A stretch of 64,000 nt of DNA from Terricaulis silvestris (GTDB lineage Bacteria; Pseudomonadota; Alphaproteobacteria; Caulobacterales; Aquidulcibacteraceae). A program made the translations under genes and the position numbers. The notes under the pieces were generated by a model. It saw only the letters and a program-made list of their open reading frames with translations, searched no databases and was not told the DNA's origin. Position 1 is the stretch's first letter, and every line of letters begins with the position of its first letter. Location: assembly GCF_009792355.1 (NCBI RefSeq), contig NZ_CP047045.1, forward strand, positions 1 through 64,000, given 5' to 3'. This document shows, in pieces, positions 19,468-28,174 of the stretch.

Positions 19468-19923
19468 ATGCGTCTCGTCATGCTCGCGCTCTTGTTCACA
19501 ACTGCTGCTTGTTCGCCGGCCGCGGGGCCGCCGGCGGAAGAGCCTGCGCCTGTTGAAGCCGCTGCGCCTGCATCGGTTGATCTCGGACCCTACACCAACA
19601 GCTGGGACGCGGCGGAGTTCTCGCACTTCCGTCACACGTTGCAGGCTTCGGCGCCCGGCGCGCAGACGCTGACATTGCAAGCGCAGACAGATTCGCCGGG
19701 CGGCGAGACCGTGGCGGTGTATCCGATCGGCCCGGATGGCGAACGGCGCACTGTGCGCATCGTGTTCGTGATCGCGGACGGTGACGGCACGAGTGAGGAC
19801 GCGACGGTGGACGTGCCGGCGGAAGGTTTGCCGGTCGAAGTGATTGTCGAAAACGCGGGCGGGCGCCGTCACGCCGGCAATTACACGATCACGCTCACGC
19901 CCGCGGCGACGCCCGCGCCGTGA
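19468..19923 (+). CDS. Hypothetical lipoprotein, beta-sandwich-like
   Basis: A 151-aa lipoprotein with signal MRLVMLALLFTTAAC and Cys15 at the lipobox. After a Pro/Ala/Glu linker, the domain of about 110 residues is rich in alternating Thr/Val strands (TLTLQAQTDSPGG, TVRIVFVIADGDG, YTITLTPAA) like a pre-peptidase C-terminal or other beta-sandwich domain. No catalytic motif is seen. It precedes another small exported protein by 55 bp, possibly one transcript. Confidence 0.7.
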   Translation: MRLVMLALLFTTAACSPAAGPPAEEPAPVEAAAPASVDLGPYTNSWDAAEFSHFRHTLQASAPGAQTLTLQAQTDSPGGETVAVYPIGPDGERRTVRIVFVIADGDGTSEDATVDVPAEGLPVEVIVENAGGRRHAGNYTITLTPAATPAP

Positions 19924-19978
19924 CGGCGATCACGGACACTCAAGCAATATTCAGTTTTCATGCTTCGAGGAGGCATCG

Positions 19979-20410
19979 ATGCGTTTCATCCTATGCGCGC
20001 TCGCGCTTGCCGGGATTACGGCGACGGCGTCGGCGCAGACTTATCAAGTGCAGCCGAATGCAGTGCTGCAGGTCCAGCGCGCCAATATTCTCGACGGGGT
20101 CTGGAATGTTGGCGGCCTAGGGCAGCTCAGCCTCACGACGCGCCCGGAGGGCGCGCTGGAGGGTCAGCTCGCGGGCAAAGCGTGCCACGGCCAGTATCAG
20201 GGCAACGCATTCTCGCTCCTCTGCATGAGCGACGACCGCGGCCCGTACCTGATCTCGGGCGCGGCTTTTGAAGAACCGCCGGTGGCTACCACGGCGCGGG
20301 CGCGGATCGTGGCCCAGCCAGCGCGGATGGGCGGGCAGATCCACCAGACCTATCTGACCGCGCGCGGCCACACCGAAGAGGTCGCCCAGCTCAACGGAAC
20401 ACGACAGTAA
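19979..20410 (+). CDS. Hypothetical secreted protein
   Basis: A 143-aa protein with a clear signal peptide (MRFILCALALAGITATASA, cleavage before QTYQVQ). The start at 19979 is fixed by GAGGAGG (19967-19973) 5 nt upstream. The mature protein has two cysteines (KACHGQY, LLCMSDD) and a compact strand-rich pattern (DGVWNVGGLGQLSLTTRPEG). I do not recognise the family. Confidence 0.75.
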   Translation: MRFILCALALAGITATASAQTYQVQPNAVLQVQRANILDGVWNVGGLGQLSLTTRPEGALEGQLAGKACHGQYQGNAFSLLCMSDDRGPYLISGAAFEEPPVATTARARIVAQPARMGGQIHQTYLTARGHTEEVAQLNGTRQ

Positions 20411-20524
20411 ACAGTAAGTTGACGCCCCCGTCATTTTTCTTGATTGCGGCGTTTCCCTCAGCTAGGGTGGGGAAATCAGAACAATGCCGCCAGAAATGGG
20501 CGGCTGACCGGGAGAGACGACGCG

Positions 20525-21697
20525 ATGGCCGACTCCGCCGCCCTGAACTCAAGCATCCGCCAGATCACCAAGGACGAAGTCTACGACGCGGTGCCGCCGG
20601 ACGATTTCAGCCAGATGCTGGAGATCGATCGCCACCTGAACCGCTCGTCCGCGTTCGACAAGATTATCTCTGCGACCCACGACCACTTCTGGGACCCGCT
20701 CGACAAGAAATACATCGACTTCGAGTCAGAGCCCTGGGATCTCGACACCATGGATCTGCAGCCGGACGAAATGGTCCCGGCGTTGCTGACCGACTACGTG
20801 CAGGCTCACTTCGAGAAGCATCCCGAGCTGCGCATCCGCTTTAAGAATGAGATCGCGCGCTGGTCGATGTCAGCCATTCTGCACGGCGAGCAGGGCGCGT
20901 TGAACCTTTCCGCTTCGCTCTGCCACGTGTTGCGCGATCCGGGCGCACAGGAATACGCCGCCAACCAAACGCGCGAAGAAGGCCGTCACGTCACGGCGTT
21001 CGCGAAATACATCATCGCGCGCTGGGGTTCGCCGCTGCCGTGCGGCTCAGTGCTTGCGGACTTGCTGCAAGAGATCGTGCACGCGCCGGAGGTCTATAAG
21101 AAGATCATCGGCATGCAGATGCTGGTTGAAGGCCTCGCCATGGGCGCGTTCGCCACCATCTATCAGCGCTGGAACGACCCGCTGGCGAAGAAGCTGACGC
21201 AGCTGGTGATGACGGACGAGGCGTTCCACCATAAGTTCGGGAAAATCTGGGCCGATCGCACCATTCCGAAGCTTTCGGAAGAAGAACACAACATCGTCGA
21301 AGATTGGGCCGCGCACTGCTTCCAAACGCTGCTGTTCAATCTCGTCGCGCCGCACCAGATGAAGGACATCTACGTCCGCTTCGGGCTCGATCCGGACAAG
21401 GTGATGGAAGGCTTCCAAGCCGTCGCCACCGACGAAGCCCGCCGCGAGCAGATGAAGGAAAGCACCAACATCTTCCGCGTGCTGGTGAAGACGCTCTGGA
21501 ACGCCGGCATCATCACGCCGCGCACGGCTTCGTTCTACGCCATGTATGTGAACTTCGATGAGTTCAAAGCCGAAGGCGACGAAATGGTCGGCGATGCGAT
21601 CGCCGATGAAGGCATCCAATATCTGAAGACCATCAATTTCGGCATCAACACCGGCGCATTGGACGACGTGAAAGCCTCGGCGATCGCGGCGGAGTAA
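20525..21697 (+). CDS. Ferritin-like di-iron protein, function unknown
   Basis: A 390-aa helical protein with a full set of di-iron ligands in ferritin-like order: Glu122 (LHGEQ), Glu152xxHis155 (EEGRH), Glu202 (MLVEGLAM) and Glu232xxHis235 (DEAFH). This is the arrangement of di-iron oxygenases and desaturase-like enzymes such as AurF-type N-oxygenases. The long N- and C-terminal extensions, the latter ending in an all-helical region (about 300-390), go beyond a simple ferritin. ATG 20525 is chosen over an in-frame codon at 20444. The gene has its own strong terminator and no partner, so it is a single-gene unit. The substrate is unknown. Confidence 0.75.
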   Translation: MADSAALNSSIRQITKDEVYDAVPPDDFSQMLEIDRHLNRSSAFDKIISATHDHFWDPLDKKYIDFESEPWDLDTMDLQPDEMVPALLTDYVQAHFEKHPELRIRFKNEIARWSMSAILHGEQGALNLSASLCHVLRDPGAQEYAANQTREEGRHVTAFAKYIIARWGSPLPCGSVLADLLQEIVHAPEVYKKIIGMQMLVEGLAMGAFATIYQRWNDPLAKKLTQLVMTDEAFHHKFGKIWADRTIPKLSEEEHNIVEDWAAHCFQTLLFNLVAPHQMKDIYVRFGLDPDKVMEGFQAVATDEARREQMKESTNIFRVLVKTLWNAGIITPRTASFYAMYVNFDEFKAEGDEMVGDAIADEGIQYLKTINFGINTGALDDVKASAIAAE

Positions 21698-21717
21698 CGG
21701 CATTCCGCGCAAAACGA

Positions 21718-21749
21718 AGAGCCCGCCGATCGCTCGGCGGGCTCTTTTT
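21718..21749 (+). terminator. Intrinsic terminator of the di-iron gene
   Basis: A perfect 12-bp stem (AGAGCCCGCCGA 21718-21729, TCGGCGGGCTCT 21734-21745), loop TCGC, running into TTTTT. It sits between convergent genes, and its minus-strand reading (TCTTCGTTTT) may also serve the lipoprotein gene. Confidence 0.85.
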
Positions 21750-21763
21750 GTTTGTCGGCATAC

Positions 21764-22591
21764 TTAGCCGCGCGGATCAGGCGCTTGTTGCGGCGCGGCG
21801 GGCGCGCCGGTGACGCTGTCGAGCTGCTCCATGTTTTCACCGACGGCTTGTGCGGCGCCTTGCGGATCGATCAGCGCATAGCCTTGCGGCACGCCGAACA
21901 GCGAAGCGTCTTGCTCGCCGCGTTGCAGCGAGGTGGCTTCCCAGAGCGTGCGGCCGCTTTCGGTGACGCGCAGCACGATGCCGTCTTCGGTGATGCAGGC
22001 GACGCGGTCGACGCCCGGGGCAGGCGCTTCCTTCGGCGTCCATTCGCGGCCGGATTCGCCGGCGACTTCGCAGCGGCCCGTGGAGCGAGCGTTATCCGCG
22101 CCGAGTGCTGCCCATGCGGTTTCGAGCGGTTGCGGTGCGTCAGCGTCTTCAATGCGCACCGCGACGCCAGAGGCGGCAGTCGTTAGCGCAGGTGCTGCGG
22201 CTGTCGTGCCCGGAGCTGGTGTGGTTGTGGTCGGGGCCGCAGCAGGTGCCGCCGCTGGCGCAGCAGCTGGTGCGTTTGGCGATGTCGTTGCTGACGCAGC
22301 GGCGGGCGCACCGGAAAATGCAATGCCGGTCGGGTTCAGCACGTAAGCGGCGTTGGTGGATTCGTCGTAAACAATCGTGGCCTGACCGTAGGTCGGCAGC
22401 ATCGCCTCAACGCGCATTTTCGGGCCGTCGCGATAGATCACGGTTTGAGTGCCCGCTCCGCCATTGGCGTCAGCGGTCGTGCCTTCGATCCGGTAGGAGA
22501 CTTCGCCGAATGTGGGATAGCTCGGCGCGCCAATGCCGCAGCCGGCCAAAAGTGCTGCAGAAGCGGCAGCCGCGAGGAACATCATGCGCAT
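21764..22591 (-). CDS. Hypothetical lipoprotein with low-complexity Ala/Pro/Thr insert
   Basis: A 275-aa lipoprotein: signal MRMMFLAAAASAALLAGC, then a domain that looks like a periplasmic substrate or polymer reader (YRIEGTTADANGG, VIYRDGPKMRVEAMLPTYGQ, TIVYDESTNAAYVLNP), an Ala/Pro/Thr-rich linker (about 95-145), and a second strand-rich part (CEVAGESGREWTPK, ITEDGIVLRVTESGRTLWEATSLQRG). The last part resembles DUF4412-type domains in which a dye- or lipid-like ligand is bound, but this is weak. ATG 22591 is used; GGGAGA precedes it. Confidence 0.65.
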   Translation of the reverse strand: MRMMFLAAAASAALLAGCGIGAPSYPTFGEVSYRIEGTTADANGGAGTQTVIYRDGPKMRVEAMLPTYGQATIVYDESTNAAYVLNPTGIAFSGAPAAASATTSPNAPAAAPAAAPAAAPTTTTPAPGTTAAAPALTTAASGVAVRIEDADAPQPLETAWAALGADNARSTGRCEVAGESGREWTPKEAPAPGVDRVACITEDGIVLRVTESGRTLWEATSLQRGEQDASLFGVPQGYALIDPQGAAQAVGENMEQLDSVTGAPAAPQQAPDPRG

Positions 22592-22680
22592 GGGAGAGAA
22601 TCCTTTGTTGTGATGCCAGCGAACGCGGCGCTGCGGTGCGCAGTTCCGCCCGCTTGTTCCCGGGCGCGTGGAGTGAGAAA

Positions 22681-23118
22681 ATGCGGGCCATGGATGCGCT
22701 GCCGCTGCCACGTCCGGACGTCACCGCGCTGCTCGCGCGCGGCGTGACGCGTATGCTGCTGGATCATGGGCTTACGCCAATCCTGGAAGTTCCCCTCGCC
22801 AACGGCCGTCGCGCCGATGTGATGGCGCTAACGCCGCACGGTGAGATCTGGATCGTCGAAACCAAGTCGTGCTTGGCGGACTATGCGTGCGATGAGAAGT
22901 GGCCGGACTATCTTGAGTATTGCGATCGGTTCTTCTTCGGCGTGACGGAGACGTTTCCGCGCGATCACATTCCGGAAGAGGTCGGGCTGATCGTCGCTGA
23001 CGGATTCGGAGGCGCGATTTTGCGGGAAAGTGTTGTGCGTCCGCTCGTGGCCGCGCGGCGCAAGGCGGTGACGCTGTTGTTCGCGCGGTTGGCGGCGCAA
23101 CGGTTGAGCTTGCTGTGA
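22681..23118 (+). CDS. mmcB: MmcB-family DNA repair protein
   Basis: A 145-aa protein of the MmcB family, known in Caulobacter from sensitivity to mitomycin C. It has a PD-(D/E)xK-like core (GRRADVMALTPHGEIWIVETKS), then YACDEKWPDYLEYCDRFFFGV and a long C-terminal helix. The nuclease-like Asp, Glu and Lys are all present. The ATG at 22681 is taken as start; Met4 is an alternative. Its stop overlaps the GTG of the AraC-type gene, so the two are coupled. No LexA box is seen upstream. Confidence 0.85.
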   Translation: MRAMDALPLPRPDVTALLARGVTRMLLDHGLTPILEVPLANGRRADVMALTPHGEIWIVETKSCLADYACDEKWPDYLEYCDRFFFGVTETFPRDHIPEEVGLIVADGFGGAILRESVVRPLVAARRKAVTLLFARLAAQRLSLL

Positions 23119-23798
23119 GCGTGCATGAGACCACCCACGCGCGCGGCGATCGCATCGCGCCGCATCGGCATGAGTTGGGTTATGCGGCGCTGGTGTTGGA
23201 GGGCGCGTACGAGGAGTTAAGCGCTGACGGCGTTTGGCGCGTCGAGGCCGGCGACCTCATCGTGCATCCGGCGTTTCACTTGCATCTGAACCGGTTCGAG
23301 ACGCGCGGCGCGCGCGTGCTCAACATCACGTTGCCGCATGCGCTGGCGCGCGCGCTCGACGCGCGGCGCTACGGCATTCTGCGCGCGCGCGATCCCGATC
23401 GTCTGGCGCGGCGCGCGACGAAGAATTCTGCCGATGCTGTCGGTGAGGCGCTTGCGGAAGCTGCGGCACGCTCGCCCGTGCCCGCGCGGGATTGGCTTGA
23501 TCGGCTGGCGTCCGATCTCAGCGCGCAGCCGCAGCGGCGCATCAACAGCCTGGCGCGGCGCCACGGCGTCAGCGCTGAGCACGTGTCGCGCGCGTTTGCC
23601 CGCCGCTTCGGCATGACGCCGGCGCGGTTTCGCGCGGAGCAACGGCTCCAGACTGCCTTGCAGGCGCTGACCGAGAGCGCGTTGTCGCTGGCGCAGATCG
23701 CGGTGCAGGCTGGTTACGCCGATCAGGCTCATTTCTCGCGGGCAATTGCCGCAGCGACTGATATGCCGCCGGCGCGGCTGCGCGCGGCGCTGGCCTAA
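23115..23798 (+). CDS. AraC-family transcriptional regulator
   Basis: A 227-aa regulator. The N-terminal cupin half (IAPHRHELGYAALVLEGAYEE, VEAGDLIVHPAFHLH) probably binds a small molecule or metal. The C-terminal half (about 125-225) holds two helix-turn-helix motifs, with the family signature ALSLAQIAVQAGYADQAHFS followed by RAIAAATDMPPARLR. The start is GTG, overlapping the mmcB stop by 4 bp, so it is co-translated with mmcB. Targets are unknown. Confidence 0.85.
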   Translation: MSVHETTHARGDRIAPHRHELGYAALVLEGAYEELSADGVWRVEAGDLIVHPAFHLHLNRFETRGARVLNITLPHALARALDARRYGILRARDPDRLARRATKNSADAVGEALAEAAARSPVPARDWLDRLASDLSAQPQRRINSLARRHGVSAEHVSRAFARRFGMTPARFRAEQRLQTALQALTESALSLAQIAVQAGYADQAHFSRAIAAATDMPPARLRAALA

Positions 23799-23847
23799 GA
23801 TCAATTCTGTTCAAGAACCCGCGCCCAAGGCTCCCGACAATGGGGCC

Positions 23848-24987
23848 ATGACAAACCTTGTCCGCTTCCTGGCTGCCAGTGCGGCGCTGTTCCTATTCGC
23901 CGCACCCGCCGAGGCCCAGCGCACCAACTGGCAGGTTCGTGGCGCGGAGGGGTTGGATGCGCTGTTGCTGATCGGGGCGGCGTCCGGCGACGTGATGCAG
24001 GCGACGCAATATCCGGACGAAATCGCCTGGGTGCGGAGCAATTTCTCGCCTGAGGGACTCGCGGCGCTCGACGCGTTGGATCGTGGCTTGCGCCAAGCCG
24101 ATGGTACGCTGACGGGGCCGCGCCTCGTTCTGTATTTTTCCGCTGGGCCGTTCGACACGGTGGATGACGTGCTGGCGTCGGCGCGAGCGCCGGCGGAACG
24201 ATTGCGCCCGAATTTGGAGCCGACACCGTATTGGGATGACGCGGATTGGTCAGCGACGATGGCGCTGATGCCGGCGGTGGAGACCGCGTTGCTGGAGTTG
24301 CGGCGCATCGGTTTTGAGCAGCGCTACGAAACCGAATGGGTGGGCGAGATCAATGAGGGGATCACGCGCAACCGCGTCGCGGTCGAACCTCATGACGTTG
24401 TCCCAGAGCAGGAACGCTTGTTGGGGCGCACCTTGGACCGAACGCTGGAAGTCCTAATCCTGCGGTTTTGCAAGCCATACGGCATACGCATTACTGGCCA
24501 GCGCTTCATCACGCACGAAAGCTATCCGGCGGAAACGCAGCTGCGCGTGGCGGCGCATGAAGTGTTTCATCCGCCGTTCGATGTTGAAGATTGGCGCTTC
24601 GTCGCGCGGTTCGCGCGGCTGCGCGACGATCCGTGGATGCGCGCGGTGGTCGAAACCCACAATCCGCAGTTCGGCTATAACTCGTTCGACGGCATCATCA
24701 ACGAAGACTCGACACAGGCGCTCGATCAAATCGTTTCAGAGCGCATGGGCTTCGGGCGCGATCCGGGCGATCGGTGGCGGCGTTCGGACGGCGGCATGCA
24801 TATGCTGGCGGCGGCGCTTTACCACGCCATGAAGGAAGACGGTTTTGATCGGCGTGGCGGGCGTTACGAGGACTGGCTCCTCAGCGCGTTCGATCGGGGC
24901 TTGCTGACGCCGGACGAAGTGCGCCGCCGTGCGCGCGCGGTTGTCGGCGCTGAAACGGTGGATCGCTGGACTCCCGCCGCACCCTAA
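23848..24987 (+). CDS. Exported zincin-like putative metallopeptidase
   Basis: A 379-aa exported protein: signal MTNLVRFLAASAALFLFAAPAEA, then a mainly helical domain. It contains AAHEVFHPPFD near 235-245, matching HExxH, and INEDSTQALDQIVSERM about 50 residues later, which could give the third zinc ligand. No named peptidase family is obvious, so the enzyme call is tentative. It starts at ATG 23848 and converges with the DUF1254 gene through a 4-bp stop overlap. Confidence 0.6.
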   Translation: MTNLVRFLAASAALFLFAAPAEAQRTNWQVRGAEGLDALLLIGAASGDVMQATQYPDEIAWVRSNFSPEGLAALDALDRGLRQADGTLTGPRLVLYFSAGPFDTVDDVLASARAPAERLRPNLEPTPYWDDADWSATMALMPAVETALLELRRIGFEQRYETEWVGEINEGITRNRVAVEPHDVVPEQERLLGRTLDRTLEVLILRFCKPYGIRITGQRFITHESYPAETQLRVAAHEVFHPPFDVEDWRFVARFARLRDDPWMRAVVETHNPQFGYNSFDGIINEDSTQALDQIVSERMGFGRDPGDRWRRSDGGMHMLAAALYHAMKEDGFDRRGGRYEDWLLSAFDRGLLTPDEVRRRARAVVGAETVDRWTPAAP

Positions 24988-25514
24988 GACGCTGGCGTCA
25001 AGCTCGCGACGCTGGCGCAGACGTCTTCGCGCGCGACTTGCGCGGCGGCGTTGTAGTTTCCTAGATCGGGCGCGAGGCGGCGGATTAGCGCGATGCCGCG
25101 TCCGCTGGGGCTTTCCACCACCATTGACGCGCCTTCCGGATGCGGCCGGCCTGCGCGCACCACTGTGATCTCGGCCCCGTACCGCGCTTCACGATCGTCG
25201 ATGACGAAGAAGTTGTCGCTGTTGTCGGCATAAAGCGAGAGCGACCAATAGGCGTTCCAGGGCGTTGCGGTGATCACAACCGGCCCGTCGCTCAGATCGT
25301 ATGAGCAAGCGGAGTACGCAAAGTCGGGCGAGGGGCGTACGATCTGGCGCGACAGCGGCGTGACGCGGTCGGCGAACTGCCACTGATTGGCGCCCGCGCC
25401 GCTGACCCGCTTGATCGCGACATTCATCATCACGCGCGGCGCGGCGTGGATGAAAGCGAAATGGCTGATCACCGCGATGGCGAGCGCCGCCCAGATGTAC
25501 TTGCCGATGTTCAT
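24984..25514 (-). CDS. DUF1254-family membrane-anchored protein
   Basis: A 176-aa protein with one N-terminal membrane or signal segment (IWAALAIAVISHFAFIHAAP) and a strand-rich domain (VVITATPWNAYWSLSLYADNSDNFFVIDD). It pairs with the upstream DUF1214 gene, whose stop it overlaps by 4 bp (ATGA). In larger relatives DUF1254 and DUF1214 occur fused in one protein; here they are split, as in Caulobacter relatives. Cell-envelope location is likely; the activity is unknown. Confidence 0.7.
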   Translation of the reverse strand: MNIGKYIWAALAIAVISHFAFIHAAPRVMMNVAIKRVSGAGANQWQFADRVTPLSRQIVRPSPDFAYSACSYDLSDGPVVITATPWNAYWSLSLYADNSDNFFVIDDREARYGAEITVVRAGRPHPEGASMVVESPSGRGIALIRRLAPDLGNYNAAAQVAREDVCASVASLTPAS

Positions 25515-26092
25515 GCCGCTTCTCCCGCACAGGAGATGCGGGTGAGCTGCGGCAGCGTTTCTTCATTGGGCCGGAAGTCTCGCTGCGGATTGTAGACGCG
25601 GAGCGTGAGTGAGAAATTGCGCCGCGCCTCGCGGGAGGAGAGCCAGTACGTCGCGTCGCCGCGCACCGGCGCTATGCGCGCGCTCCAGCGGCCGGATGGA
25701 ATGTGCGAGGCGTCGATCGAGGCGGCGTGGTCGCTGTTTTGCGCGAGGTAATTGTCATCAGCGTAGAGCGTGACCGACCACCAGCGTGCGTCGAGTTCAC
25801 GTCCGGTAAGCTCGTAGATACAGCTTTCGCTGAGCGGCTCGCCGCGATCGTCACGGTCGAGGTTGAAATAGATCGCCTCGCGCGACGACAGCGCCAGTAA
25901 GCCGACGCGCGCGACGATGGCGCGTGTATAGGGATCAGCCGCAGTCGAGCCCGTGGCGCGATTGGTTGTCCATTGGCCGACCTCTTGGCCAAAGCTTGCG
26001 CCGCCAATCGACATCGCGCCCCACGCCGACGCCGCGCCAAGCGCTACGCCGGCGAGCACCGCCGCCATCCATGCCAGGACGCGCCGAAGCAT
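25511..26092 (-). CDS. DUF1214-family membrane-anchored protein
   Basis: A 193-aa protein with an N-terminal anchor (RRVLAWMAAVLAGVALGAASAWGA) and the DUF1214 pattern CIYELTGRELDARWWSVTLYADDNYLAQNSD followed by WSARIAPVRGDATYWLSSREARRNFSLTLRVYNP. It is the first gene of a two-gene unit with the DUF1254 gene. The shared motif of both (a Trp-rich strand plus LYADN) suggests that they derive from one ancestral fold. Function unknown. Confidence 0.75.
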   Translation of the reverse strand: MLRRVLAWMAAVLAGVALGAASAWGAMSIGGASFGQEVGQWTTNRATGSTAADPYTRAIVARVGLLALSSREAIYFNLDRDDRGEPLSESCIYELTGRELDARWWSVTLYADDNYLAQNSDHAASIDASHIPSGRWSARIAPVRGDATYWLSSREARRNFSLTLRVYNPQRDFRPNEETLPQLTRISCAGEAA

Positions 26093-26127
26093 GCCCTTTG
26101 TCCCCGCTCTTTCGGCGCCGCCTGTTC

Positions 26128-26427
26128 TCAGGCGGAACCTGCCTCAGCGGGTGTTTTGAGGTCGAGCGAGAGCGCATGCAAGCCCGTGTCGAACTCTTCA
26201 TGGAGCGCCTGGTAAACAAGCCGTTGCCGCGCGACGCGGTTCAGCCCTTCGAAAGCTGTGGAAACGAGCGAAAGCTTGTAGTGCGTTTCGCCGCCTGGGC
26301 TTGCGCCGGCGTGGCCCGCGTGAAACCGCGATTGGTCCTGTAATTCGAACACACTTGGCGTGAACGCAGTTTTAAGCAGCGTTTCCATGCGCTCGAAGCG
26401 CGAAAGATGCGTTTTGTTGTCTGTCAA
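26128..26427 (-). CDS. bolA: BolA-family protein
   Basis: A 99-aa BolA protein. The core HAGHAGASPGGETHYKLSLVS carries the conserved His and Gly residues, and LNRVARQRLVYQALHEEFDTGLHALSL is the typical C-terminal helix-strand. BolA proteins partner with monothiol glutaredoxins in Fe-S trafficking and respond to stress. The start is TTG 26427; an internal ATG at 26388 would cut into the first helix. It is divergent from the J-domain gene with only 42 bp between, so promoters overlap there. Confidence 0.9.
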   Translation of the reverse strand: MTDNKTHLSRFERMETLLKTAFTPSVFELQDQSRFHAGHAGASPGGETHYKLSLVSTAFEGLNRVARQRLVYQALHEEFDTGLHALSLDLKTPAEAGSA

Positions 26428-26469
26428 TTCCTTGTCCGCTTAACACTTGGCGCCCATACTCGCCCTCTC

Positions 26470-27093
26470 ATGGCAGAGACCTTCGCCTATCGCCCGAAGT
26501 TCGTCGACATCCGCGTCAAGAAACCTGGCGCGGGTGCGGTCGCGCGCGAGCCGGCCGAGCGGCCTTGCGACCATGTAGGATGCAAGCACGTCGGCAGCCA
26601 CAAGGCGCCCAAGGGCCGCGATCACGAAGGTCAGTTCTGGCACTTCTGTGCGTCGCATGCGGCCGAGTACAACAAGCGCTGGAACTACTTCCAAGGCATG
26701 AGCGACGCCGAGCTCGCCGATTACAGGAAGAAGGAAGAGACAGGCCATCGCCCGACCTGGACCTTCCGTGGCGGACGGGGCGATCGGCTCGCCGCGGCCA
26801 CGCGCGGCTTCCAAGCCGGACGGAAGGCAGATCCGTTCGGCATGTTCGGCAGCGGCGCGGCAAGCGCCGGCCCGGCCCCGAAAACCCGGCGCCGTTTGAC
26901 GCGGCTGCAGGCACTGGCGCTTGAGGCGATGTCGTTGGACGAAAATGCCGACCAGGCCGCGATACGGGCGAAGTACGCCGAGCTGGTGAAACGCTGGCAC
27001 CCTGATTCCAACGGTGGTGACCGTGGGGCAGAGGTGAGCCTGCAGAAGGTGCTGAAGGCGTACCAGACGCTGAAAGCCGGCGGGCTGGTCTGA
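26470..27093 (+). CDS. J-domain protein with N-terminal Cys/His motif
   Basis: A 207-aa DnaJ-like protein of a type usually encoded beside cobS and bolA in Alphaproteobacteria. The N-terminal half has Cys and His residues that could bind zinc ([13 protein letters not shown] and [13 protein letters not shown]). The J domain is C-terminal (about 155-205) with the HPD triad in [11 protein letters not shown], so it can stimulate a DnaK ATPase. ATG 26470 is used. A role in chelatase assembly is only a guess from position. Confidence 0.85.
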   Translation: MAETFAYRPKFVDIRVKKPGAGAVAREPAERPCDHVGCKHVGSHKAPKGRDHEGQFWHFCASHAAEYNKRWNYFQGMSDAELADYRKKEETGHRPTWTFRGGRGDRLAAATRGFQAGRKADPFGMFGSGAASAGPAPKTRRRLTRLQALALEAMSLDENADQAAIRAKYAELVKRWHPDSNGGDRGAEVSLQKVLKAYQTLKAGGLV

Positions 27094-27169
27094 CCCCCGT
27101 CAATTCGCCGCTTTTCTCCGGATGCTGCGGCGCGGTAAGCTAGAGCTTATTCCCAGCTATCGAGACCAC

Positions 27170-28153
27170 ATGACAGCCGCCGACGACCTTTTGACCGCCA
27201 AGCCTGACAAGACGGTCTCCGCCCGTACGTTCGGCGTCGAATCCGACATGAAGATTCCGGCCTTCTCGAAGAAGACCGAGTACGTGCCGGAGCTGGACGA
27301 CGCCTACCGCTTCGATCCGCAGACGACGTTGGCGATCCTGGCGGGCTTTGCGCACAACCGCCGCGTCATGGTGCAGGGCTATCACGGCACCGGCAAATCC
27401 ACGCACGTGGAGCAGGTGGCCGCGCGGCTGAACTGGCCGATGGTGCGGATCAATCTGGATAGCCACGTCAGCCGGATCGATCTCGTCGGCAAGGACGCGA
27501 TCGTGCTGAAGGACGGCAAGCAGGTTACCGAGTTTCGCGAAGGCATGCTGCCGTGGGCGCTGCAGCGGCCGGTGGCGATTTGCTTCGACGAATACGACGC
27601 CGGCCGGCCGGACGTGATGTTCGTGATCCAGCGCGTGCTGGAAGCGAGCGGCAAGCTCACGCTGCTCGATCAGAACCGCGTCATCAGCGCCAACCCATTC
27701 TTTCGTCTGTTCTCGACGACGAACACGATCGGCTTGGGCGACACCACCGGCCTCTATCACGGCACACAGCAGATCAACCAAGGCCAAATGGACCGTTGGT
27801 CCGTTGTGACGACGCTGAACTATCTCGATCACGACGCTGAAGCGGAAATCGTGACGGCGAAGGCGCCGGCCTACAACACGCCGGAAGGCAAGCGCACGAT
27901 CATGGCGATGGTGCGGGTGGCTGACATGACGCGGAACGCGTTCATGAATGGCGACATCTCGACGGTGATGAGCCCGCGCACCGTGATCACGTGGGCGCAG
28001 AACGCTGAGATTTTCGGCGACGTCGGCCTGGCGTTCCGGATGACGTTCTTGAACAAATGCGATGAACTGGAACGGCCGACGGTGGCTGAGTTCTATCAGC
28101 GCGCCTTCGGCGCCGACCTGCCGGAAGCGGCGACACGGGTGAAGGTGGCTTAG
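27170..28153 (+). CDS. cobS: Aerobic cobaltochelatase subunit CobS
   Basis: CobS (327 aa) is the AAA+ ATPase of the CobNST complex that inserts Co2+ into hydrogenobyrinic acid a,c-diamide in the aerobic cobalamin pathway. Walker A is YHGTGKSTH, Walker B is [14 protein letters not shown], and the sensor region is [22 protein letters not shown] 27170 is the start; an upstream in-frame codon at 27122 is less likely. CobT is 2.8 kb downstream on the same strand, split from cobS by an inserted gene block. CobN is not in the window. Confidence 0.93.
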   Translation: MTAADDLLTAKPDKTVSARTFGVESDMKIPAFSKKTEYVPELDDAYRFDPQTTLAILAGFAHNRRVMVQGYHGTGKSTHVEQVAARLNWPMVRINLDSHVSRIDLVGKDAIVLKDGKQVTEFREGMLPWALQRPVAICFDEYDAGRPDVMFVIQRVLEASGKLTLLDQNRVISANPFFRLFSTTNTIGLGDTTGLYHGTQQINQGQMDRWSVVTTLNYLDHDAEAEIVTAKAPAYNTPEGKRTIMAMVRVADMTRNAFMNGDISTVMSPRTVITWAQNAEIFGDVGLAFRMTFLNKCDELERPTVAEFYQRAFGADLPEAATRVKVA

Positions 28154-28174
28154 ATCGTCGCCGGGAGCGGGGCT

